Shown here piece by piece: positions 1 through 10,500 of a DNA stretch of 64,000 nucleotides. Within the stretch, counting starts at the first letter, position 1. Every line of letters starts with the position of its first letter. The notes below the pieces were generated by a model. That model was not told the origin of the DNA and made no database searches. It saw only the letters and a program-made list of their open reading frames with translations. Both the position numbers and the translations under genes were made by a program. Origin of the DNA: Prostheceraeus crozeri. Taxonomy: Eukaryota; Platyhelminthes; Polycladida; Euryleptidae. The DNA lies in the NCBI GenBank assembly GCA_907163375.1, contig CAJQUW010000498.1:558001-622000 (forward strand). The letters run 5' to 3'.

Positions 1-1976
1 TTTTGAGCGATGAAAAAAACTTCTATTACAGAGTCACTCAGCTTCCTTTGATATTTTGAAGACCACAATAATTGGTTCAGTACATTGCCATTTATAAGCC
101 CAATTGCGCAAGAATGTTTGTGCAGTAAGAACAATTATGCGCTTTAGATAACTCCATTAAATACAAGGGAGATTGGTTAAGAATGCTCAGATTTTCGAAA
201 ATACTCGAAAATGCCTAAAATGTAAACCTGCCGATGAATTGTGTTCACTTGCATTCAAATTTCAAAAACCTGATTATAAGAGCAATTAATTTCTGATGAT
301 TAATTCAGATATCTGCGATCCTTCTTTTGTTTCTAATAGAATTGTTGTCTTTCTTTTACTATGATCTTTTGAATGTTTGTGAATGTACTTTTGTTTCGCT
401 ATACCAAGATCTTTTTTGACGATAAGATTGTCTGATACTAAAAGTGATTTAAAATTCAGACATTGAGGTCAATTGTCGTTTCCAGATAATCTTAAATTCT
501 CAACAAAAGCTTCATAAACTCACCTTAGCGGACGATTATTCATCTGATTACACAAAACTAACATTCTTTCGGCTTTTCGTACTACCGTGATCATACTTTC
601 GACCAGAGAAAGAAATTTGATCAAGATTTTGATAAGGAATGACTTGATGAGAGTTCTGTCGGCCTGTTAATTTAATCAGGTATATGACGAGCGACGACAG
701 TTGAAGAGTTTCATTCTAGAATAAATTGTTTGTCAATCATAGGAATTGCAAAATTTTAAGAGAATCATGTAGTAAGAAGAGAATGCAAATGCAACATAAT
801 TGAACAGTAGGGATACAAACACGTACAATATGTGACATGAATGTTGTGGACTGTCTTTTAGGTGTTGAAATTATAAACTTATGCATGTAGTTTCAAACCC
901 AATTTCATATATGAATGTTGTAAGCATTGTGTATTCCTTAGCCAATCTATCGTAAGATTATTCCACATCTTGAATAATTTCATTACATGTGATAGTCTAT
1001 AATAACACTAAGAGCCTAGGAGATTCAATGAATAAAGAATTTCATTATTTCAATGCAACCATGCGCACATGTGAAACCAGTGGGGCTTATTACCTGAACA
1101 CGTGACAGTAGATCTTTGAGCATTGTTAGTAAGTTAATGGCATGCGATGAATTTTGACTGGCACTGTACAGGTGCCGCAAAATATGTTGGAACACTCACC
1201 AAATCACTGAAATGAAAAATTGATGGTGTATTTGGAAAGCTCTATGTTCCAGCCTCTTATATGTGTGACTGACATATGTGACTGATTTGTCACAGAGAGA
1301 AATTTGTCAGCGTGTTTTAGGTCTAGAGATGACTTTCCTCAATATGAATGGTCATGACCAGAACTTGTCTTGAGATGCAAGAAGATCAATTTTCCATTAA
1401 ACGTAATGCAAATTCAAACCTGAATTCTGACGAACTAGAACATTAACATTACATTAAAAGTACACATTAAGCAAACCTAGATTGTCAAGAGTCAAACGGA
1501 GTGAATAATTCACGTATTCCCATTTGACGAATTTATCAGTGAGGAAAACTGATTCAAAATACGTGCGTTCCAATTGATAGGCCTGCTTGCAATTTGACTG
1601 ATGAAATTCGTGGATTCTCTTATAAGAGCTAATTCTGAAATGCGCGCTTTTGGCCAATCGCACAAGCCAAAGAGAGAAGAATATCTATGTCAATCTCTAT
1701 CGCTTGCTGCCATTGTATACAATGCCTGGGATGGAATTATATCCGCTCTAGACTAACCAACACGCATTTGAATATATCTCTGTGTATTCTGACCCAATGA
1801 TACAGCCGTTGACAAGTCCATCCAAGTGGAAATGCGTGCGAATTTTTGTGCCACTATTGTGCATGGCATGAAGGTTTACTTCCATTCTAGAGGTTTTATT
1901 GTCATCAATTTCTATGTGACAAAACGACGAACCGAACCAATTGGCTGATAAGATCTGCCTTCCGATAATTTAGAAA
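1..1976. other. AT-rich DNA, no gene recognised
   Basis: I see no recognisable gene, RNA or complete repeat. The only long open frame (1454-1663, minus) has no domain I recognise and looks like chance in AT-rich DNA. Confidence 0.6.
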
Positions 1977-2381
1977 TACAGGTTTTCCAGTTCGACAATG
2001 CGACTATCAGATTAAAGAATATGTTTTAAGATGCAACAACGGTATTTCTGTTAATCAGCAGCGTTTTCAATTGAATGATGTTTTTAATCGGTAGTGATAA
2101 TAAGTGAGTTTATTAATGGATTTATAAGTTTAATGAGCGGCAACCTGAAATCATAAACGGCTTTTCATATTCAATTATATTTTATTTAACAGGTAAGTCA
2201 ATACAAAAAGTTTTGATATTTTTTAATTCGAAAAGGTAAGTTATGTCAAAAGGAGAAGTTTGATAATTATTTTAATTCATAAAGGTAATACAGTAAGTCG
2301 TTAAAAACTTTTTTTACGAAAAAGTTTTGATAATCTTGAAATTTTTTATTCCATTATGAAACAAAACAAGTATCGTAATAT

Positions 2382-3419
2382 TCATTGATGGTTTTGTAAG
2401 ACATCCTCGCGATTAATTAGTCTAGGCATCAATCTGTCCATACGTCTGGAAGACCTTCCCATCTTATTTGCAGTGATGGCACTCATGTTTTGGGAGGCAA
2501 GTTGCAGTAAGGTCAAATTCCGCTGTTTTCCAGTGTAGTTGTGTAACTGCTCACGAATCTCAGCTACTTCTCTCTTGAAAGCCGTTTTCCACATGGAAAA
2601 CGCGTTCTCTGCGATATTGAGAAATGGAGAGTAGGGCGGTAAGTACCTAATAGAGTGTCCCTCTCGCAAACTGACTTCACGGGCTCTATTGTGGCACGGA
2701 GCATTATCCATGACGAATACACGAGGTCCAGCCCCAGCCGCAACGGACGCTTCTTCCAGCCAGGAGTTAAATCTCTCACAGGAGGTTCCGCCTTCGTAGA
2801 ATTCATGATGGACGACACCTTCATTAGAGACCGCCAAGATGAGAGTAAAATTCCGCCCGCGCTGTCCATGAACAATCCTGACAGTTCGCTCTCCCCGTCT
2901 GGCACGACCTCGTGTGCGACTGATCCATAAATTAAAGCCGGATTCGTCCACAAAAATAAATGTTGGCGGATGGTTTGCGTTGATCGTGTGCAGATACCAG
3001 TTCGCATACTCGGCCCTTTCCACTTTGATGTCATGGCTATTGCGGTTGACTTAAACAGTCTCCATTTTCTTTAAGAAGATAAGACGATTTCTCAGACGTG
3101 TGCTGATAGTTTGAATTGAGACAGATGGCTTGTCCGGCATCCGCGCTTGTAGATCAGCTTTGATTTGGGCTAACGTGAATTCCGGTTGGGATTCAACAAT
3201 CTCTACCACAGTATTTGCCATATCTTCGTCCATCTTTTAGTGTCGTCTTCCTCCTCTGGGACGCTCAATGGCTCCTTCAAGTATATAACGATGTACTATT
3301 GAATACGCAGTGCCCCGTTTTACACCGAGAACTCGAGCGGCTTCAATATAATCATCTCCGGCTTCGTGAGCCATAATGATTCTGCGTTTAACATCAGAAG
3401 GTATTCGCTGGCGCTCCAT
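2382..3419 (-). pseudogene. IS630/Tc1-like transposase with two in-frame stops
   Basis: This is one continuous minus-strand reading frame of 345 codons, interrupted by TAA at 3237-3239 and TAA at 3051-3053. The first about 60 codons form a helix-turn-helix (ARVLGVKRGTAYSIVHRY) that would bind the inverted repeats. A second helical segment follows (codons 63-122), then the DDE catalytic core. Candidate catalytic residues are D158 (FVDESGFN), D238 (FVMDNAPCH) and E271 (LPPYSPFLNIAEN). I count 32 residues between the second D and the E, fewer than the 34 of canonical Tc1. There is no frameshift, only two nonsense codons, so inactivation may be fairly recent relative to the gene's age. Read-through or stop reassignment is unlikely because neighbouring elements use TAA as a normal stop. 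The start at 3417-3419 is the first ATG after a TATA-like site. Confidence 0.9.
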
Positions 3420-3452
3420 ATTGATAAGTTAATTTAGCAGATGTGAAGACAT

Positions 3453-3460
3453 CTATATAG
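3453..3460 (-). promoter_or_regulatory. TATA-like box of the IS630-like element
   Basis: CTATATAG lies about 35 bp upstream of the transposase ATG (3417-3419) inside the element. The position suits a core promoter, but AT-rich DNA makes chance matches common. Confidence 0.3.
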
Positions 3461-3806
3461 GGCTTTGGATCAAACCGAATAGATATAATTTATTCTTCAC
3501 GTGAAATACCGCTCACTAATCTGATAGAGACACAATTGAACTATTTTGCTGCAGTTTATTTATTGTTGTCGCTCTCAATTGTGAAATGACGTAATATTTT
3601 ATCTTTTAACGTTTTAGAAATTAAAGTGCCGCTCTTGATTCGATAGTTGCCGTTGTCGTGTAGGAAAACCTGTACTTTCAGGAATTATTGGTCACAAAAT
3701 CCGATATCTATGATTCATACAGCTCATGCATCGAAATGATGTGAGTTTGCTATGGCGACAATTCGGCTACACCAATCTTGATTAAACACACGCTATAGGC
3801 ATCAGC

Positions 3807-4115
3807 CAGGGGCGACCGCACACAAACAGATAATGAGTTGTTAGTGACAAGCAAATTTCAATGTGTGAGTGATACTGTTAGGCCTCAGCCACACTGCGAG
3901 CTTTTCCAAGCGTTTCCGAGCAAAGCAGTTTGCAGCAAATATAAAGTCATCATTACAGCGGTTGTAGACTTCCACACTGCGAGCAAAGCAAACGAGAGCG
4001 ATTAATAGCTTACGGACATACGTTTGCTCGGGACGCTCGTGTTTGCTTTGCTTTCAGTGTGGCTGAGGCCTTAGAGATTTGTTAGCCTAGCAGTGTTTCT
4101 GTGCGGTCACCCAAC
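3807..4115. repeat. Outer inverted-repeat element split by a MITE (possible hAT-like)
   Basis: Left end CAGGGGCGACCGCACACAAACA and the reverse complement of the right end (about 4091-4115) share GACCGCACA and AAACA blocks. The left terminus resembles a hAT end, but I could not find a matching 8-bp duplication. The 3881-4070 MITE sits between the two arms, so this would be the older, interrupted element. The right terminus is poorly conserved. Confidence 0.4.
3881..4070. repeat. 190-bp MITE, PIF/Harbinger type
   Basis: Both ends carry the same inverted repeat, GGCCTCAGCCACACTG at the left and its near-perfect complement (4055-4070) at the right. A TTA trinucleotide is duplicated immediately outside (3878-3880, 4071-4073). 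A 3-bp TTA/TAA duplication is the signature of PIF/Harbinger transposition, so this is a non-autonomous member. It lies only 65 bp from a Harbinger element with different termini. Internal GAGCAAAGC words recur, a likely subterminal transposase-binding pattern. No coding capacity. Confidence 0.85.
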
Positions 4116-4779
4116 TCAGTTACAGAGACGCCGATCAGGGGGAAGTTGCAAGAAAGTCTGTTACGAAACAGCTGTTAGTGACACTAAAAGAGCATCACTA
4201 TTAGAGGGTGCCTTTTGCGTTTCACGAAAACCCTGTTAAGCTGAAATCCTGTTAGTGATTTCTCTGATAGTCACCGTCTGAAACAAGTCACATGACCAGG
4301 GTAGAATTCCGATAATGTAGACGTTCTATAAATAACTCTGTGAATGACATCATGAAAAGGAATAGTCACTGGCATGAATAGAGGCGATTTGATCATTTCC
4401 ATCGCAACAAAATGGATGACGTTACTCCCTGTGGGTCTGTAATGCTATCAAGCTATATAATTAGCTGCATATAGCTCTGCATGCAGATCTACACATACAT
4501 GAACAATGTACATACACATCTACATGTAGCGCTCAGGCCCTCCTCTAATCTAAGTTGTTATAGGCCTAGGCTTAATGATATAACTTTTAACGGATCTATT
4601 TATCACTGTTCTAAGGTAGGTGCAATGGCTGCTCTGTTAAGACAGCATTGTGTATGCAGTGCTGCAGAAGAAGTGTCGTCCATGTCTAGACAAAGATGAT
4701 TGAACTGATTGAAAACCAATGGCAAGACAGCGTGATGAAGGTAGTGACTAGTGAGCTCATGTTAGGCCTAACCTTGTTG

Positions 4780-4786
4780 TATAAAA
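4780..4786 (+). promoter_or_regulatory. TATA box of the Myb-like gene
   Basis: TATAAAA lies 40 bp upstream of the ATG at 4826, in a position to set a start site just before the gene. Sequence match only. Confidence 0.45.
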
Positions 4787-4825
4787 TCTCGCTGTGTCTA
4801 GACAGAGCCTCATTATCACATAAGC

Positions 4826-5586
4826 ATGAAGACAAATGAGGGTAGAAGTACGAAGAAGAGTGGTGCTACCAAGAAGTCGAAGAAGAGAACCAAGCTTGCT
4901 GATAGGCCTACATGTACAACGAAGCGAGTCCGTAAACCGGACTATTCAGCCGTTGAGATGGATGTTATCATCAACGGTTTTGTTGAAAACGATGAGATAC
5001 TACAGGCAAAGCATGACTCAACGGTCAGACAAGCTGATAAGAATGCCATTATAGAAAGCATCTGGACACAAGTGAACTCCACCGGTGGCTGTTCCAGAAG
5101 CCTGAATTCGATGAAGGAAAAGTGGCAGGCTTTTAAGAGTCAAGTCAAGAAGAAGGCAGCCGATCACGTTGCATTGCAGAGGAAAGATCGTTCGACAACT
5201 GGAGGCGGTGAACTGGGGATGGAAGCCAAGAAAGACGTGGAAGAAGTTATGAGTGAGCTGGAGTTGAAAGTTTTCCGCATACTGCCTGAAGAATCGTATA
5301 GAATCGTATTCCTGGTGGCGTTCAAACTGGGGATAATTTTCAAAATCCTGAGACCTCACATAGCGATGGAGGAGAATCGGACGCTGAAGACACAACATCG
5401 TGCTCATCGTCTTCTTCTGGGAATGAAAATGTACCTCCTACCAAGCCTACGTGTAAGACAACGAATTCCATCAATAAGCCTGGTCAGGCACCCTTGAAGA
5501 CAGGAGATTACTATGCAGAAATCAACTACTATGCTATTCAAATATCGTTAGATATATTTTTAGTAATGCTAACTGGAAATACATAG
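4826..5586 (+). pseudogene. Harbinger Myb/SANT-like DNA-binding protein, frameshifted
   Basis: The product would be the accessory protein of PIF/Harbinger elements, which binds transposon ends and helps bring the transposase to DNA. Residues 1-40 are very basic (Lys/Arg/Ser/Thr rich). Residues about 42-115 form a trihelix Myb-like domain: YSAVEMDVIINGFVEN, then IIESIWTQVNS, then LNSMKEKWQAFKSQVKKKA, followed by the family's typical DRSTTGGG. The continuous frame runs to 5497, but beyond about residue 158 (near 5300) family-like sequence (RIPGGVQTGDN, an acidic Ser-rich stretch, then YYAEINYYAIQIS) is in another frame and ends at TAG 5584-5586. A tandem AGAATCGTAT pair lies right at the shift. 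I call a frameshift; a short intron is the alternative. Confidence 0.8.
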
Positions 5587-5648
5587 AACATATTTTTAGT
5601 AAATACATAGAACATGTTTTCCAAAAACAAAAGCACATGTAGAAATGC

Positions 5649-5654
5649 AATAAA
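5649..5654 (+). terminator. Polyadenylation signal for the Myb-like gene
   Basis: AATAAA lies 63 bp after the downstream-frame stop of the Myb-like gene and before the convergent transposase stop. It suits 3' end formation on the plus strand. Confidence 0.4.
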
Positions 5655-5695
5655 GTTCAATGACTGAAATTCAAATTGATAAGTCTGCGTCGCAA

Positions 5696-6691
5696 TTAAA
5701 ATCCATTTTCCTGCTCGAGTCGCTCTATTTCATTCATAGGGTTTCCACTTGGTGTGTCGGGTTCCGTTGTCACATCATCCATTTCAATCGAGACACGTTT
5801 TTCTAATGCAAAATTGTGTAAGCACACGCAGGCCATTATGATTTTCGAACATCTGTCTGGGCTGAAGTTAAGTTCTTGATTAAGGCATCGAAATCTCGAC
5901 TTGAGTAGACCATTGCAACGCTCAATGGCTGAGCGTGCTCTGCAATGAGCCTTGTTGTATCGCACTTCCTCTTCCGTGACTGGATGATCCAGAGGTGACA
6001 TCAACCATGTTGATTGAGGGTATGCTGAATCTCCCAGCAGCCAACCATCAGCGAAACATGTCTTCTTGCTGAAGCTCTGGGAATGGCTCAACATGAATGA
6101 ATCATGGGTGGATCCAGGCCAAACAGAGCTTATGTCAAAAATTTTTATACTCAAATCGCAAACAAAATGACAATTGATCGTATGATGCCCTTTCCGGTTG
6201 ACAAATGCGGCTTCTCTGAATGGATTCGAGGGAGATTTGATTCGAATATGGCAGCCATCAACAGCACCAATCACCTTTGGAAAGCTAGAGTAAGAATAAA
6301 ATGCTTCTTGACTCAGGCGAAATTCTTCGGGTGTTGGCCATTTGATAAATTCAATATGTAGATTACACAGAACATTGGCCACGCTATGTATACAGCGACT
6401 TGTACTGCTCCGAGAAATGCCATGAATGTCCCCGATGAGGCAGAGAAATCCTCCTTGAGCAAAGAAGCGCAGTACTACACAAGTTTGTAGCTCTACGCTT
6501 AAACTTAACGAACGTTGAGTTTGCCGTTCGAGATAAGGAGAAAACTTCTGACTGAGCTCCCAAACATGCTCCTTGCAAAAGCGGTAAAGTTCAAAAAATT
6601 TCCCGTCTTCCAACTCTTCAAAAGGATCTAAGCGATCTCGGAAACGTCTTGATTGAATTTCTTCCGCGGTATCAAACATAACTCTCCACAT
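5696..6691 (-). CDS. PIF/Harbinger (HARBI1-like) transposase
   Basis: This nuclease cuts and rejoins the element ends, generating 3-bp duplications. The frame is uninterrupted from ATG 6689-6691 to TAA at 5696 (331 aa), a usual length for the family. It stays open upstream to 6739 with no earlier ATG. Motifs in order: an N-terminal helical segment with QTCVVLRFFAQGGF and GISRSSTSRCI, then the DDE core. Catalytic residues counted from this Met are D145 (GAVDGCHIRIK), D221 (LLGDSAYPQ) and E257 (ARSAIERCNGLLKSRFRCL), with PGSTHDSF between. Spacing of the last pair is 35 residues, normal for Harbinger. It converges on the Myb-like gene. All three acidic residues are present, so the enzyme could be functional, but the partner gene here is damaged. 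HARBI1 itself is a domesticated host gene; the surrounding inverted repeats argue for a transposon copy. Confidence 0.9.
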   Translation of the reverse strand: MWRVMFDTAEEIQSRRFRDRLDPFEELEDGKFFELYRFCKEHVWELSQKFSPYLERQTQRSLSLSVELQTCVVLRFFAQGGFLCLIGDIHGISRSSTSRCIHSVANVLCNLHIEFIKWPTPEEFRLSQEAFYSYSSFPKVIGAVDGCHIRIKSPSNPFREAAFVNRKGHHTINCHFVCDLSIKIFDISSVWPGSTHDSFMLSHSQSFSKKTCFADGWLLGDSAYPQSTWLMSPLDHPVTEEEVRYNKAHCRARSAIERCNGLLKSRFRCLNQELNFSPDRCSKIIMACVCLHNFALEKRVSIEMDDVTTEPDTPSGNPMNEIERLEQENGF

Positions 6692-6739
6692 TTTCTTAAA
6701 ATTGAAAGAAACAGAGGAATGTGGCCGACTTTTATGCAA

Positions 6740-6747
6740 CTTTTATA
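6740..6747 (-). promoter_or_regulatory. TATA box of the Harbinger transposase
   Basis: TATAAAAG on the minus strand lies about 50 bp upstream of the chosen ATG, within the element. It supports initiation downstream of 6740 and hence the Met at 6689-6691 rather than a longer protein. Confidence 0.5.
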
Positions 6748-7038
6748 CCTATACACCACAATCTTTTAACCAATAGAATCTCTAATATCTTCCGTAAAAG
6801 TGGTGAGAGGCAGTGTTAGTGATTTCATCTAACAGAGTCGCTAACAGAATTTCGTGAAACGCATATTTCGTAGCACTAACAGGATTTTCGTATCAGGATT
6901 TTCTTGAAATGCAAATTCTGATTAGCTAGCAGAATTTTCTTATCAGAATTGTTGTGGGCTTTGTTGAAACGCAATTTTCGAAAACTGCCGCTAATAGTCG
7001 CTGTTAGTGCTATCAGACTTTCTTGCAACTACCCCCTG

Positions 7039-8656
7039 GTCAATAGTTTTCGCAAAAATCCGACCGTTTCCAACTGGTGTGCATATGTCACATTTACGTC
7101 GACATTAAGTGTTTTGTAATCAAATCTTTTATAGGCCCGTTTCTGTTCGAAAATATTAGCCCCAAGCCCAGGATGTGCCACTAACCAGTATGAGTGCATA
7201 TCAACTTTTGGTAGTAGTGGAATTGAGCTAATACATTTCTAAATTTCACTTTCTCTTTCATGCTGATCGACAAGATCTCCCAGATGAATACAAACAAAAG
7301 CGGTTCCGCTTTCGTTTCTCTGAGAGTTAAGTGACTTGTTGATAAAGTGTCTTGTGTTTTATCTCCAGAAAGATTATTGCAGAATGAAGGCGAAATGGAG
7401 AAATTGAGCATACTCAATGAAGCGAAACTGAGCGTCGAAAGAAATTGTCACGGACATAAGGATCTGCATATTTCCAACTTACAGCTGCAACTTTCACACT
7501 CTTTCACAGTCTCATATGGTTTCAAAGTCATTTCTTTTTTCAATTAAGTAAGAAAAAAGTTCCAATTAAATACTGTCTCTTCAGGATTTATTCAACTAAC
7601 TTCAGCGTTGAAGTCCTCGGATATTTGGATTGAAAGAAAAATTCATCATGAGAAAACCATCTGTTTCAAATCTGCAAAGTCATTTGGAAATTATTGGACA
7701 TTTTCTCTGTCCTCTCCAAAGTTTATTTTTATAGAATCGAGATGTCAATGGTAATGCTCAACGAAGAACAAAAAATGACAACAGATGTGAATAATTACTC
7801 TGTGATTATCGTTTTACTCTAATAATACTTTTGTCAAGTTATTGGAGTAAGTAGCCCGTCAGTAAAATATACACGCACTTCCTTGACTAAGAGACACGAC
7901 TCTCACTGTCTTTAAAGCTGTGATGTGTCATTCATTCAAGCACTGCTTTACACGTGAGGATAGATCATAAGCGATGTTAATTCTGTCATTCATTATAATA
8001 ATATTCATTATTACTCAATCAAAATTCAAATGATTTGTAAATCAACACACTTTTGCCTCAACATTAATTAGCAGGATTTAACCTTTAAAATGCAAATTAG
8101 GTTGTCCCTAGTGATCGATAATTAGAAAAACAGGTCATATTGAAATTTAATTCTTTTGAAGATACGGAATGTTACCATAGTGGAAACACGAAAGAAATTG
8201 CAAGTCACTAAAAATGCCATGAAAATCTTTTCAGTATGCCTAGTGCAATTTCACACTACATCTTGCTTACTTGTTTCTTGAATCTGATTGTTTAGAAGCT
8301 TGAAGAGTGCATTAACCAACACACGATGAGATAGAGTCAGATTGTTTCTGAAATCCGATTGGACATAGTCTTGTAGGTATCTGTAGGTGTACTGAGGCGT
8401 TTTTAACCACGCTTTTCAATTTTACAGGGCTTTTCTTGAGTTACAGAGCAATTGATCTTCTTTTGCACAATGATTTTGTCGTAGGTCGCTAAATTCCTTG
8501 AAAAAGGGATTTTAAGACTCGCATAGTAACAGTCTCCATCCCCTATGTGACATGTTATTGGCATCAAATATTTTAGACTAATTCAGTTTAGAAAAATTTC
8601 AAGTGTAAGAATTCAGTTAAGAATTCATTAAAGAATTTAGAAATTCAGTTTAGGAA
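7039..8656. other. AT-rich DNA, no gene recognised
   Basis: Open frames on both strands around 7181-7547 overlap each other and have no recognisable domain. Nothing else stands out. Confidence 0.5.
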
Positions 8657-8948
8657 ATGGAACAGGCGGCTATGAGAATCAAGGTAAAAATAGACAATAC
8701 TCAGAACAGAGAAGTCGCATATGAATTTGCTGAAGGCATTCGTGTGGTAAATGAGGACTCTTGGAAGAGTGAAGAGATTTCTGCGAGGTTCATGAAGGCG
8801 TCATTTAGTTTCACTGATGAGCGGTTGTGAGAGTTTTGGGGTTAACGAGGGGATCTGAGAGTGAAAAAAATTGTGTTTATGAGGATGCTGAGGGTGTTGA
8901 TGAGGCTGGTAAGGAACAGTGCGGTTGTTTGTTAGGAAAACACTATAT
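8657..8948 (+). other. Unidentified decayed coding patch
   Basis: I do not recognise this sequence. From ATG 8657 a 57-codon frame ends at TGA 8828-8830 and has a protein-like composition, with words such as VAYEFAEGIRV and KSEEISARFMKAS. Overlapping its end, another plus-strand frame continues to TGA near 8948 (ESEKNCVYEDAEGVDEAG, then a Cys-rich tail). Together they look like one coding region with a frameshift near 8825. The base composition is less AT-rich than the flanks. It lies 0.7 kb from a LINE relic on the opposite strand, so a transposon ORF or an old host exon are both possible. Confidence 0.25.
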
Positions 8949-9691
8949 TTGGTGATATTAGCAAGCACACCTGAACTGTGTTCTTTGAGGGCGCCTACGA
9001 GATGTGTGATCCCGGTGCTAAAGAATGTTCATGTATTTTTTTTGGTCTCATACAGGGACGGCGGAAGACGATGATAGGGGCACCAAATCAGAGGGGTACT
9101 TTTATGCCTGAGTTTTGCGACCATGTGGAAATGGAATACATTCTAAAATGCTGCATAGAAAATAAAATTTACGTGTGCGTAAATGCATGTTTGCCATATG
9201 CCATATCAGCTTTTGAAAACGGCAGAATTTTCCAGGCATTTCCATTCAACTTCTAGTTTATTCATTAATCAAATCAATCGGACAGTTTATGCGTATATTC
9301 AAGTACGTAGGGTGTATCCATTTAAATATTCCACACATATAAATCAATTAGACTTTTTCTTGAAAATTATTGAGATTTCATTTACCAAACATGTAGATTC
9401 CGACTTCGAAGCTGAAACATACGCGATCCGCTATGAGTTAATTCTGCTTTTTATTTGTTTGCCTTATCAATTGCCTGTCAATTAAGTACGCAAACGTTTA
9501 TTGATTGATGATGGAAATCATGAAATCACAGAGTTGAACATACCAAAATTTAAGAAAAATAATATACAACAGTCAATAAATGCAAAAGGAAATTTAACTT
9601 GCCATTGCAAGAAAAAGCTTTTTTTAGACTTTTCTTTGATCAGACATGTTGCTAAGGAGTTAAATGACTTTCAAGAGTTCCAAATTCATAA

Positions 9692-10500
9692 CTACACAGG
9701 ACCACGTAGAAACGCATCCAACCTTCTTTGCGTACAGCATTGAGGCAGAAGAAAATGTTCTGATCCACTCAATCGATGTGGAATGATATCATGAAGAGGG
9801 TGTGACAAGTCGGTTTCACAGTAAAAAAGAAAACTGCCAACAGCAGTCTTAAATTTTGATACAAAAGAAGAGAAAGTGTTGCAAGCGCATGATGAACCAC
9901 AAATTATTCGATGTGCTCGTTTCTGAATAAAATCTAACTTAACAATTATCTTCGATGGCAATCAGCTATACACGGCAGCACATACGCTAATAAAGAAGTT
10001 ATAAGAGCATGGTAGAAAATTTTCAAATCTTTGACATGCATTACAGATTGTTTCATAAAGAACTGAAATGGGTAAACGTAAATTGCGTATGGAAAGTCGT
10101 TTCCAAATTCAACGAACTTTATATGTTTAGAAAGCTCATGTTCTGAAATTGCTCCTGTGAAAATTTCATGACTATAACCTAAATATATACATAATTGCCG
10201 AGTCTTTGATGCGTTTACTTGAAATCTCATGGCATCGACCCTTTAAGAAAGTCGTCAAAAGCAACCGATGAATGGTCGTTGACTGAATAATAGTAAGATC
10301 GTTAGCGTAGGAGAATCCTAGTGTAATCACGCGTAGAATGAAATTGTCCCATATAATTGTTAAATGAGCAGGGTCCTAAGACTGGTCCTTGTGGAATCCC
10401 TGACTTCACAACAAGCGATGGACCAAACGACCCGTTAATGACAACTCGCAATCTTTGGCTCTGTCAAATCGAGACGTCTGAAAATTTTGAACATCCCTTA
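9692..10500 (-). pseudogene. LINE reverse transcriptase relic (CR1/Jockey-like), 3' part
   Basis: Read on the minus strand in several frames, motifs appear in the order expected for the end of a non-LTR reverse transcriptase. At about 10360-10440 is VVKSGIPQGPVLGP (the SGxPQGxxLGP motif). At about 10300 is FSYANDLTII, where the active-site YADD has become YAND. Then MRFQVNASKTR (10200-10230), LKIFYHALITSLLAYVLP (about 9970-10010), DFIQKRAHRIICGSS (9910-9940) and the C-terminal HPLHDIIPHRL. Upstream domains (endonuclease, RT fingers) are not visible. There are several frameshifts and one catalytic Asp is replaced, so it is dead. CR1 versus Jockey cannot be decided here. Confidence 0.75.

Larger units (their letters stand above)
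1979..3672 (-). mobile_element. Tc1/mariner-superfamily (IS630-like) DNA transposon
   Basis: A 1,694-bp element bounded by inverted repeats. Both ends begin CAGGTTTTCC, followed by shared CGACAA and ACTATC blocks over roughly 30 bp. A TA dinucleotide flanks each side (1977-1978 and 3673-3674), the expected duplication for this superfamily. The single gene runs on the minus strand and is broken by stop codons, so this copy is not autonomous. The ends are diverged beyond the first 10 bp, suggesting an old insertion. Boundaries are seen directly; family placement rests on the transposase motifs. Confidence 0.9.
4136..7038. mobile_element. PIF/Harbinger DNA transposon with both genes
   Basis: A 2.9-kb element with inverted ends. 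The left CAGGGGGAAGTTGCAAGAAA and the reverse complement of the right end differ by one base over the first 24 bp. Subterminal regions (4150-4260 and 6810-7020) carry repeated GTTAGTG and CGTTTCACGAAA-like words on both strands. Inside are the two genes typical of the superfamily, a Myb-like gene on plus and a transposase on minus, converging tail to tail. I could not find a clean 3-bp TWA duplication next to the ends, so flanks have mutated or the exact terminus is a few bases off. Confidence 0.9.

Noticed and set aside
2564-3034. 156-codon minus-strand frame overlapping the IS630-like transposase
   Set aside because: It is a shadow of the transposase in another frame, with no motif of its own.
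10042-10060. 18-nt identity (TACAGATTGTTTCATAAA) to the left end of the 11.9-kb Tc1 element, suggesting a solo inverted repeat
   Set aside because: It lies within a LINE frame where the translated residues fit the LINE, there is no partner end, and an 18-nt AT-rich match is possible by chance in 64 kb.
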